Below, piece after piece: positions 44,918 to 52,359 of a stretch of DNA of 64,000 bases. The notes beneath the pieces are model-generated. The model was not told where the DNA came from. It saw only the letters and a program-made list of their open reading frames with translations, and made no database searches. Within the stretch, counting starts at the first letter, position 1, and each line of letters opens with the position of its first letter. This stretch comes from Lewinellaceae bacterium (lineage in GTDB: Bacteria > Bacteroidota > Bacteroidia > Chitinophagales > Saprospiraceae). The stretch lies in the NCBI GenBank assembly GCA_020636215.1, contig JACJYG010000014.1:62001-126000 (forward strand). The letters run 5' to 3'. Both the position numbers and the translations under genes were made by a program.

Positions 44918-46759
44918 CTAAGGGCCTCTGAGTAGTTTGCCGGCCCATGCCTCCCCGCCAGGGGTTTTTGCCTTAAGAAAATACAAGCCCGCCGGCCAGC
45001 CCTCAACCGGTAGCGTTATGGGGTTATTTGAAGTGCCCGGCAACTTCCATTGCGCTATCCGCCTTCCCCGGGTATCGTAGACGGCTATTTCCGTAGGCCC
45101 GGCCCAGGGCAACTGCAGGTAGGCGGTATGCCGCGCCGGATTGGGCCAGAGGCGTCCCTTTTCGGCTTCTTCCACATTCCGGGAGCCAGTTATGAAGATT
45201 TCTACCACATTACTGAATACCGGCTTTCCGGGCCAGGTGACGCCTACGATGCGGTATTCGCTTTGCCCGTCCGCCGGATCGAGATCTTCAAAGTTGAAAG
45301 TGTTGCCATCCACCTGGCCGATCGTTACCCAATTACCGCCGGGCAGCCGGTGCTGCACCAGAAAAAACCGAAAATCGATGTTTCCCAGGCTTGTCCATTC
45401 CAGGAGGGCCTGGCCGGGGCCGAAGGCTACGAGTTCGAGAATAATGCTGTCAACCGGCGGTTCGCCGCAGGGGCCGTCGGCCCAGTTCAATACCCCGCTC
45501 CAGTTCCTGGCGGCGCAATCATTGATATAGGTCATGCTATCGCAGCCACACACCAGTTCCAGCTTAGGGAGGCAGTCGAAAGCCCAATCGATCAATGTAC
45601 TATCTATACAGGGCGGGTCGGGGCAGTCAAAGAACAAGGTTTCACAGAGGGTGAGCGTTGTGCTTCCGTAGCAATTTATCCCACCGGCGTCGAGGCGTTC
45701 TACCCGCATGCAAAGCTGGTAAGGCGTCTCATCCAGGAATGCGAAGGAGATAGTGCTATTGTTGACGATGCCGCCAATACCGGTGCCGGTATCGAGGTTG
45801 CGCAGGTTCCAGAATACCCGGTCGCAGGCGCCCCAGCGTTCATAGACGGCGGTGAGGAAGCCGGTTTCGCAGTTGGCGGAAACGGTAAAACCGCCGTTGA
45901 CGTCGGCTTCAAATTCCTCAAAAGGCGTGCAACAACGGTCGCAGAGGGGCAACTCCAGGCAGCGGGTGAAGGTACAGCAGTCCAGCGCCGAGGAATCGCC
46001 GAGCAGGCGGCTGGCTGTTATTTCGAAGCAGAGGGTTTCCAGCTCTTCTGCTTCCGGGCGCAGTGTCAGGCTGAAACCTCCGATGGAATCTCCGGGCAAC
46101 CAGGGCCCGGGCAGGTTGAGCAATTCTTCGATAATGAAGTCTTGCCCGGTTGGTTCCGACAGATGCAGCCGGTGGATGGTGAAATCGGTCAGGTTGGCCA
46201 AGCCGAAGGTGTAGGCATAACCACCATCGGCCAGGCAAACTAGGCTTTCGTTTTGGGGCGCCAGGCATTGGTAGCAGGCCAGGCGCAGGGTATCGCTGCA
46301 GCGGGTTTCGCCGCCCACCAGCCAGTTGACAGCTATTTCGGTGGGCAGGCCTGTTTGGGGCGTCTCCAGGCAAAAGTCGAATAAGGGTTGGGCGCCTGCC
46401 GGCAGGCCGCCCGTGTGTTGCCAGCGCAGGCGGCGCCCCTGTTCGAAGGATTGGTAGGCCCAGCCGGAGTTGAGGGGGTATTGGATGGCGGAATAGGTTG
46501 CCTCCGGGGTCAATAGCTGAACTTCAATAGCTGTTGCCAGCCCCCCGGCCGGATTATAATCGTAGGCCAGGCTATAGCAGCAAGAGAGGGAGTCGGATTC
46601 GGACAAATAGGCCTGGGCGTCGGCTGCACAGGGAACAGGAAGATATAGCGCCGCTTTGCCTGTGCTCCATTGTTGTAAAGCACATCCCAATCCCATCACC
46701 AGGGCCAACACATGGTGGAGCCTGGCCAGTTTCCTGTCCTTTGGGGGGGGCGTGGGCAT
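44918..46759 (-). CDS. T9SS-exported protein with Ig-like and Kazal-like domains
   Basis: 613 residues. The leader has an unusual n-region (M-P-T-P-P-P-K-D-R-K) then a hydrophobic core (V-L-A-L-V-M-G-L-G). The body repeats the pattern of the neighbouring 1449-residue protein: S-C-C-Y-S-L, C-S-D-T-L, Y-A-Y-T-F, then L-P-L-C-D-x-C; a Kazal-like domain (about 420-455: L-V-C-G-C-D-S-M-T-Y-I-N-D-C); a FnIII-like domain; and a T9SS sorting domain (W-P-N-P-A-R-H-T-A-Y). It is upstream of and collinear with its paralogue, 139 nt apart. Codons 4-6 form a C8 homopolymer that could slip. Confidence 0.88.
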   Translation of the reverse strand: MPTPPPKDRKLARLHHVLALVMGLGCALQQWSTGKAALYLPVPCAADAQAYLSESDSLSCCYSLAYDYNPAGGLATAIEVQLLTPEATYSAIQYPLNSGWAYQSFEQGRRLRWQHTGGLPAGAQPLFDFCLETPQTGLPTEIAVNWLVGGETRCSDTLRLACYQCLAPQNESLVCLADGGYAYTFGLANLTDFTIHRLHLSEPTGQDFIIEELLNLPGPWLPGDSIGGFSLTLRPEAEELETLCFEITASRLLGDSSALDCCTFTRCLELPLCDRCCTPFEEFEADVNGGFTVSANCETGFLTAVYERWGACDRVFWNLRNLDTGTGIGGIVNNSTISFAFLDETPYQLCMRVERLDAGGINCYGSTTLTLCETLFFDCPDPPCIDSTLIDWAFDCLPKLELVCGCDSMTYINDCAARNWSGVLNWADGPCGEPPVDSIILELVAFGPGQALLEWTSLGNIDFRFFLVQHRLPGGNWVTIGQVDGNTFNFEDLDPADGQSEYRIVGVTWPGKPVFSNVVEIFITGSRNVEEAEKGRLWPNPARHTAYLQLPWAGPTEIAVYDTRGRRIAQWKLPGTSNNPITLPVEGWPAGLYFLKAKTPGGEAWAGKLLRGP

Positions 46760-46849
46760 CAGGGTGTTCTTTGTTTGTTGATTTACAGGGATTATGGTGT
46801 TCCCAAGTTAAGATATTTCTACCATTAATGTTATTAGAGTTTGAAGAGG

Positions 46850-47163
46850 ACAATGCGTTGTACGATAAATGGATGGAAGCGCACAAAGGTGGCTGGCGCG
46901 GCCCCTGCCCGTCCGTTTTCATTGCCGCTTCGACCCGTTCCCGCAGCATCTGGCCTTTCAGGCGGGCCAGCAGTTCTTCTTCTTCCTGTAGTTGCGCTTT
47001 CAATGCGGGATTTGTCGCAAGCCGTTGTTCCTTTTCCTTTTTTTTAAAGTAATCCTGAATTTCCAAGTCAGGCAAGAGGGGCAGCTCTTCCAGGGCAATA
47101 GTGGGCAGGCGCCGTTTTTTTGAACAAGCTCTTAAGCCAGTTGCTCAGCAGTTTGCCGGCCAT
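46850..47163 (-). pseudogene. possible frameshifted small gene, unknown
   Basis: Reading from the ATG at 47163 (M-A-G-K-L-L-S-N-W-L-K-S-L-F-K-K) and shifting at the A7 run (47115-47121 on the + strand as T7) joins to R-R-L-P-T-I-A-L-E-E-L-P-L-L-P, then I-Q-D-Y-F-K-K-K-E-K-E and E-E-E-E-L-L-A-R-L-K-G. The joined text has sensible protein composition and a coiled-coil-like end, while neither frame alone has a proper start. It runs into the leader of the T9SS gene at 46759 without a clear stop. No family was recognised. The rest of 47164-47389 shows further short open pieces (L-S-D-R-Q-A-L-F-E-G-L-K) but no intact gene. Confidence 0.3.
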
Positions 47164-47353
47164 GGCCGGATAGCCCAGGGCTCCTGGTTTTTCAGGCCTT
47201 CAAAAAGAGCCTGCCTGTCAGACAGCTGTTGCTGTGGGGTAGGTATTTTTTCTGCTTCCAAGTATGCTTTTGTTAAGTGGGTAAAAGGTGGCGTCCCCGC
47301 CGCTTATCAACCTTCGTGCTTTCAGTGGAACTAAAAATAGAAAAAAATAGTGT

Positions 47354-47361
47354 TATCTTTG
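47354..47361 (+). promoter_or_regulatory. -7 box TATCTTTG for the Uma2 gene
   Basis: TATCTTTG matches the Bacteroidota -7 consensus, 28 nt before the ATG at 47390. Upstream sequence is A-rich; a clear -33 TTTG is not at 19 bp. Confidence 0.5.
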
Positions 47362-47389
47362 AAAAGCACCATTCACAAAGCACAAACCT

Positions 47390-47944
47390 ATGCCGGTTCA
47401 ACTCAACAAAAGGCTGCTGACGGTGGAAGAGTACCACAAGATGGGAGAAGCAGGGATCCTGCAGGAAAAAGGCATCGAACTGATCAAGGGAGAAATTATT
47501 GCTATGAGCCCCATTGGAAGTAAACACGCATCCTGTGTCAATCTGTTAAATGAGATCTTATTTGAACAGTTAGGCAGGAAAGTTATCATTAGCATTCAGA
47601 ACCCTGTTCAACTGAATGATTCTTCGGAACCTGAACCTGACATTGCGCTTTTAAAACGGACGGAAAGCCGCTATTTCAACCAGCTTCCAAAAGCAGATGA
47701 CGTATTATTAGTCATCGAAGTAGCCGACAGCTCGGTAACCTACGACCGAGAGGTAAAACTACCCCTTTACGCCGAAAGCGGCATCCCCGAATTTTGGCTC
47801 ATCAATCTGGAAGAGAATGAAATCGAAGTTTACTGGCAGCCGGCCGGAGATGCTTATAAGTTCCGCGAATTGCTCCGCCCGGGAGATGTGCTGCAAGGGC
47901 GAAATATGGAGGTGCGTATAGCCGCGAAGGATATCCTGGGGTAA
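47390..47944 (+). CDS. Uma2-family (DUF820) putative endonuclease
   Basis: 184 residues. Family pattern: N-terminal L-T-V-E-E-Y-H-K-M, then E-L-I-K-G-E-I-I-A-M-S-P-I (the conserved E-x-x-x-G), then E-P-D-I-A-L (catalytic Asp), then L-V-I-E-V-A-D-S-S (E-V) and the Lys of K-L-P-L-Y-A-E-S-G-I-P-E-F-W-L-I. These are the PD-(D/E)XK-like residues of Uma2 proteins. Function in vivo is unknown for the family, which is expanded in cyanobacteria and Bacteroidota. It is the only intact gene in a 2-kb zone of fragments. Confidence 0.92.
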   Translation: MPVQLNKRLLTVEEYHKMGEAGILQEKGIELIKGEIIAMSPIGSKHASCVNLLNEILFEQLGRKVIISIQNPVQLNDSSEPEPDIALLKRTESRYFNQLPKADDVLLVIEVADSSVTYDREVKLPLYAESGIPEFWLINLEENEIEVYWQPAGDAYKFRELLRPGDVLQGRNMEVRIAAKDILG

Positions 47945-47963
47945 AGCGATTCCAGCCAGGCCT

Positions 47964-48167
47964 TCATTTCCGGCCCATCACCTCTATGCCCGGCCATGCC
48001 TCCGGGACGCCCCGTTCGAGGAAAGCCTGGCAATTGAGGAGGTAATTGCGGGCGATTTTATCCTCCGGATCTGATTGCAGCACTTTTTCAAAGGATCGGG
48101 CGGCTTCGGCAAAATCCTTGAGGAAATAATGGGCCAGGCCGTTTTCGAAATCCGGTTTGGTATTCAT
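47964..48167 (-). pseudogene. C-terminal tail fragment of a TPR/adenylate-cyclase-type protein
   Basis: 67 codons from an ATG at 48167. The sequence F-E-N-G-L-A-H-Y-F-L-K-D-F-A-E-A-A-R-S-F then V-L-Q-S-D-P-E-D-K-I-A-R-N-Y-L and a final G-x-E-V-M-G-R-K matches the TPR-like tail that closes many class III nucleotide cyclase proteins (F.eAl..Y..gdf..A…F..vl…P.D..a..yl..C…dW.G…m..K). Nothing of the cyclase remains upstream. A longer frame reaching 48326 adds no recognisable sequence. It is probably a remnant. Confidence 0.5.
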
Positions 48168-48500
48168 TTTCAACGCCGGCGCCAAGCCCCGCACCACCAG
48201 CAATGGCCAGGCTGGCGCCAACCAACCCTGACGTTTTCTACCAACATGCTCAGCTAAAATCCAACTCTCACCAGAGGGCCTGGCGGGTACCCTAACGCAG
48301 GGGTTTTGTACGCTTTGTCGTTGCACGGCATGGAGATTTTGTAAAAGCGGCTATGCAAAAGTTAACACTTTCTCATAGCCTCCCATATGCAATGGTAAGT
48401 TTAGCAAAGGAGCCGAAAAAAGCAACCATTGCGACTCCTTGACCCCATCGTGCAGGAAACCCCTGGCGATTAGGCCAGTGACGAGTGCTGGAATTCCCAC

Positions 48501-48689
48501 TATCCGCTGCTAGCCGCAATACCTCTTTCTACAGAGGAAAGCGACGGATCCGAAACCATCAATTTCCCCTTCGGCGCCCTCTATCCAAAAGGTTTTTTAG
48601 TCGCTATGAGCGCAGATCGCACCTTTCAGATATACAAATGGGAGCAATTGGAAGCCCGTATTCAAGCTGCTACCCCCAAGAGGAAATAA
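48501..48689 (+). pseudogene. C-terminal tail fragment of a beta-propeller phytase
   Basis: The frame ending at the TAA 48687-48689 reads I-P-L-S-T-E-E-S-D-G-S-E-T then Y-P-K-G-F-L-V-A-M-S-A-D-R-T-F-Q-I-Y-K-W-E. This matches the last strand and tail of phytases of the secreted beta-propeller type (…PL.TEe.DG…p.GlfvaMS.drTFh.Y.W.d). The frame is closed by a stop at 48471, so no catalytic part is left. There is no start of its own. Confidence 0.55.
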
Positions 48690-48764
48690 GTGGCGCTCCC
48701 TTTCGCTAACGGTTCGCGCATAGGGCGGGCAGGCGCTTAGCCCGCCTGATCGTTATGTACATTG

Positions 48765-49154
48765 TTAGCGTTCGGCTTCGTCGATGGCCTTTTTTACTTC
48801 TTCAATAGATTTCCCGGTAATCTTCGATATAGTTTCTACATCAAGCCCTGCTCCATGAGATTTTAAGATCACTTCGATTTCTTTCTCTGCTTTTCCTTCT
48901 TCTCTGCCTTCTTCATAAGACGTATCCACCACATTTTTCAAATCCCTGTAATATTTCAAACTCTCCTCATACCTGGCTTTTTCCTCCGGGTCGAATCGGG
49001 CAATCTCCGCTGCTTCGAACAGTTTCTGGAATATGCGCTCCGGCAGCACCTGGTTGAGGAAATAGATCAGCAGGTCTTTGTTTATCTCCGTCCCAAACAG
49101 CTTCTTGAAACCCTAGTCAGTAAAGGGGTTAATGTATTTATCTTGAAGCGCCAT
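48765..49154 (-). pseudogene. Rpn-family nuclease (transposase_31-like) with nonsense codon and core deletion
   Basis: From an ATG at 49154 the frame reads M-A-L-Q-D-K-Y-I-N-P-F-T-D, then TAG, then G-F-K-K-L-F-G-T-E-I-N-K-D-L-L-I-Y-F-L-N-Q-V-L. In intact Rpn proteins the stop position is Tyr or Phe (N-P-F-T-D-[FY]-G-F-K-K-L-F-G). The text then jumps to P-E-R-I-F-Q-K-L-F-E-A-A-E-I-A-R-F, which normally lies about 150-200 residues later, followed by Y-R-D-L-K-N-V-V-D-T-S-Y-E-E-G-R-E-E-G-K and a helical tail. The PD-(D/E)XK catalytic core is therefore deleted. A 94-residue product could still start internally at 49049 but would lack nuclease residues. Confidence 0.8.
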
Positions 49155-49245
49155 GTTGCTCGATCTTTGTTTGGGGTAAATTTACAGCCTTTTTGAACGA
49201 TAATGCCAGGGTGTGGTTTTTCGGCAGGACGCCAAAGGTGCTGAA

Positions 49246-52203
49246 CTACTGCCTCACCACCTGCACCCGCCCCCTCCCCTGATCCTTCCAGCCGCCTTCC
49301 TTTCCCCGAACCATCAGGCTAAACCAGTAAGGGCCAGCCGGTAATCCAGCCGTTTCAAAAGAGATCCGCTGATCGCCCGCAGGCTGCCGGCCCGCTGCTT
49401 CTATCAACACCAACTGTCCTTGTACATTGAACAGCCTCAGTTCTACCTCCGCCGCCGCCGCCGCCAGCTGGTATTCCACCTGGTGGAGGCCACCCGGATC
49501 CGGGTTGGGATAATGGCGCAGCAGCAAACCCGTGCCCGAGGCCTCCCTGGCCGGCACGAGCCCACCAAAGGCCTCCAGGCCAAACCAGAGGTTGGGGTAT
49601 ACCGACTGGTCAATGAACAGCTCGAAATAACCCGGCTGTACCGGTTCAAGCAGAAAGGGGACACCCGCTTCCCCAAGAGGGCTCAGCGGGTACACCTTCA
49701 GGGAGTCGGCCTCGAGGTGCAGGCGTAGTGTGATCACCAGGGGAGCCTGTACCGTCGGGCCGGCGCCCCAGTTGTTGTGCACGGTCTGGGCGCCATCCCA
49801 AACCATATTCGTGTTCTGCTGTACCGTAGAGATCGTCAGCAGGGAACGCTGGGCGGTGGCCAGCGGCGCTTGCGACAGGGCCAGCCAACTGACGGAGCCG
49901 AAGCGGTTGGCCTGGATTAACGTCAGCTCCCCGGCAGTCGTGCCGCCACCCTCCTGCAGGAAGCCGGTGAGGGCGGAGAAGCTGGGGGTGGCGCTGGCCA
50001 GCAGGCCGGTTTCGGTGTCCAGCGTGGTTTCTTCGGTTTGGGTGGTGTAAGGGTTGCCACTCAAGGGCGGTAAAGTGGTGAAATCGGCAGTTGACGATGC
50101 CCGATAACTCTTGGTGCGAATGGCGTGGGTGAGGCCCAGCCGTTTGTCATAGGGCACAAACTTGCCCCAGCGGCCCTGGTTGTCGATCTTACCGGACCGG
50201 TACACCCAATCCTCCGTGTACTGTAACTCCAGGGGCGATTCGTCCTCCGCCAGCAGCCCGTTGCGGAACACATAGGCAAAGGCCGGGAACAGGGCCATGA
50301 TGGAATTGTCGCGATGGATACTGAAAAAGCCGTTCAAAAAGTTACCATCCCATTGGCTGCCGCCATTGTAATCGAACCACATAATGCCATCTACGCCATG
50401 AAAAGCACTGTAGGCGGCCAGGGCGTGCACCATTTCCGTTCGGAAGCGGTTGGGCGCGGCATGGTTGTACTCGCTGACGGTGTAGGGCTTATCGGACAAC
50501 TGCAGGCCGGCGCAGATGTTGGTGATGGAGCTGAGGTACCCATCCTTCAGCAGCGGTTGGTTATTGATCAGCCAGTTGTAAGGGTCCCAGGGGTTGCCGG
50601 GGAACCAGGGGTGGTCCCAGTAACTGTGGTCGTCGACATAGTCCAGCCCTTCCTGAGTGGAGGCGTCGCTCACGCCCCCCAGCGCGTTGGCGCCGGTAAT
50701 GGGAGCTTGTACGTTCAGCTCTTCGCGCAGAAAGGCGGCCATAGCCTCCGAATGCCCGGACTGCAAGTGCAGGTAAAACGCCGCCATATCGGCCAGCCGG
50801 GCGTCGGTGTAGAGCAGGCGCTCCGCCCAGAGGATGCGCTGAATGTTCGCGGCGGCCAGATTCTCCCCGGCCGCCAGGCCCGACTGCCAGGGCGGTGAGA
50901 GGCTGAAGGCGTCGAAATAAAGGGTTCCAACCTGCCTGGGGCTGATGGTAATGCGCCCAAATCCATTGTTATCTTCCGGTGCTACGAAGGAAAAGGAAAA
51001 AATTTGCCATGCTTCTGTCAGGGTGTAAGTTGCGCCCGCATACCAGTTGTAGGGGTCATTGTCGCGCATGGCCGCTACGGTGATGGTAGTGGGTGCGTTG
51101 GCCCGGGCGGCGAACTGGAGGATATAGGCCGAATCTTTTTGCAGAGAAAAGCTGCTTTGCTTGAATTGCAGGTGCCAGTCCGTTCCCGTTACGGCGTTCA
51201 CCTGCAGGCGGGCGCAGTAACTGCCCTCATAGGGGTTTTGAGTTGAAGCCGATACGCTGGCCTGCGCGGCCTCGTGCAGTTCGAGGAACCAGGGCCAGGC
51301 CACCGTCCCGCTTTCAAAGCCCGGGTTGGCCAGGAGCTGCCCCGTGCCGGGCGAAGTGGCGCCGGCGTTCCAGGCCGTAGCCAGAGCATCCTGGATACCG
51401 TATTTATCGAGCAGCCAGGCGTTCCAGAGGCTGTCGAGCAAAAGATTATGCCGCTCCGGCAGCACCCCGCCTTCGGCAAAGGGGCGCAGTTTATCCTCTT
51501 TCCAATAGCCGTAGAGGCTGTTTTCGTTATTCATCTCCACCATAGCCAGCACGGGGTCGGAAGCAAGGGGGAGGCCGGTATAGGGGTTGAGGTGCGCCAG
51601 TAATTGTTCGGCATATTCCCGTTGCAGGAATTGAAGCCAGGGGTCGAAGAGGGTAACACCCTTGGCAAAATCCACCAGCGAATCCGCGCCGGGCACGCCA
51701 TCCACCTCTTGGAAAGTGCGCGAGACATTGAGGTTCATATTGACGTAAATACCGTTCCGCTTCAGTTGGGCGATGAAGTAGTCGAGGCGGTCCAGGGTGA
51801 AGGGGTTGAGCTGGCGAGTGCCGGTGGCGCCATTGAGGAAGATGCTGCTGTTGGCGCCGCCCCAGCTCGGGTTGTCAAGGTGGTGGAAACGCACCAGGTT
51901 GACGCCCATTTTGCGCATGCGGGCGGCAATGGCCGGAGCCAGGCTTTTTTCCGGAAAACAAGCGCCCGATACGATGTTTACGCCCCAGAAGCGAATGGGC
52001 TCCCCGCCGGCGTAGAACTGCCCGCCCGGCCCGGTGCTCACCCGATGGGCCTCACCGATGGAATAAGCCGGGAACTCGGGCAGGAATAGCTGGGCGGAGG
52101 AGTCATAGAACGGGAGGAAGAAGGGGAAGCCGCCTTCGAAGTTTTGGGCGGTAAGGCTTAGTGTGGCCAGGAGGGCGAGAGAGAAAGAGAGAAGCTTTTT
52201 CAT
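49246..52203 (-). CDS. T9SS-exported glycoside hydrolase of clan GH-A (GH5-like) with inserted CBM
   Basis: 985 residues. Signal peptide ends S-L-T-A-Q. A TIM-barrel region starts with I-R-F-W-G-V-N-I-V-S-G and V-N-L-V-R-F-H-H-L-D. The acid/base candidate is Glu 227 in V-E-M-N-N-E-N-S-L, and the nucleophile candidate is Glu 578 in Y-T-V-S-E-Y-N-H. Between them (about 290-440) lies an inserted CBM4/9-like jelly roll (L-L-A-N-P-G-F-E-S-G … L-Y-F-D-A-F-S-L). A beta domain and T9SS type A sorting domain (Y-P-N-P-D-P-G-G) finish it. The substrate is probably a plant or algal polysaccharide; the exact GH family is not settled. Divergent from the next gene, 156 bp apart. Confidence 0.88.
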   Translation of the reverse strand: MKKLLSFSLALLATLSLTAQNFEGGFPFFLPFYDSSAQLFLPEFPAYSIGEAHRVSTGPGGQFYAGGEPIRFWGVNIVSGACFPEKSLAPAIAARMRKMGVNLVRFHHLDNPSWGGANSSIFLNGATGTRQLNPFTLDRLDYFIAQLKRNGIYVNMNLNVSRTFQEVDGVPGADSLVDFAKGVTLFDPWLQFLQREYAEQLLAHLNPYTGLPLASDPVLAMVEMNNENSLYGYWKEDKLRPFAEGGVLPERHNLLLDSLWNAWLLDKYGIQDALATAWNAGATSPGTGQLLANPGFESGTVAWPWFLELHEAAQASVSASTQNPYEGSYCARLQVNAVTGTDWHLQFKQSSFSLQKDSAYILQFAARANAPTTITVAAMRDNDPYNWYAGATYTLTEAWQIFSFSFVAPEDNNGFGRITISPRQVGTLYFDAFSLSPPWQSGLAAGENLAAANIQRILWAERLLYTDARLADMAAFYLHLQSGHSEAMAAFLREELNVQAPITGANALGGVSDASTQEGLDYVDDHSYWDHPWFPGNPWDPYNWLINNQPLLKDGYLSSITNICAGLQLSDKPYTVSEYNHAAPNRFRTEMVHALAAYSAFHGVDGIMWFDYNGGSQWDGNFLNGFFSIHRDNSIMALFPAFAYVFRNGLLAEDESPLELQYTEDWVYRSGKIDNQGRWGKFVPYDKRLGLTHAIRTKSYRASSTADFTTLPPLSGNPYTTQTEETTLDTETGLLASATPSFSALTGFLQEGGGTTAGELTLIQANRFGSVSWLALSQAPLATAQRSLLTISTVQQNTNMVWDGAQTVHNNWGAGPTVQAPLVITLRLHLEADSLKVYPLSPLGEAGVPFLLEPVQPGYFELFIDQSVYPNLWFGLEAFGGLVPAREASGTGLLLRHYPNPDPGGLHQVEYQLAAAAAEVELRLFNVQGQLVLIEAAGRQPAGDQRISFETAGLPAGPYWFSLMVRGKEGGWKDQGRGRVQVVRQ

Positions 52204-52359
52204 GATTCCAGGATTATCGTGTGTATTCTAAATGGCAAAGGGGATGTTGAACCGCAAAGTTCGCACCGTTCCGCTTTTAAAATAGTCAATTTTTGTAACA
52301 CTTCTCTCCCTGCCGGGATAAATAGACAAAAAACCATTCACTCCAAAAATCCCAAAATT

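Noticed and set aside
45050..46243. 397-codon plus-strand ORF opposite the 613-residue gene
   Set aside because: Antisense shadow of a GC-rich gene with clear Kazal and T9SS motifs on the other strand.
47964..48326. 120-codon version of the TPR-tail ORF
   Set aside because: The first 53 residues show no TPR pattern; only the part from 48167 resembles a known family.
48389..48432. GCAATGGT / ACCATTGC stem as a terminator or riboswitch
   Set aside because: Short arms, no T tract and no adjacent gene for it to control; crosses another weak stem.
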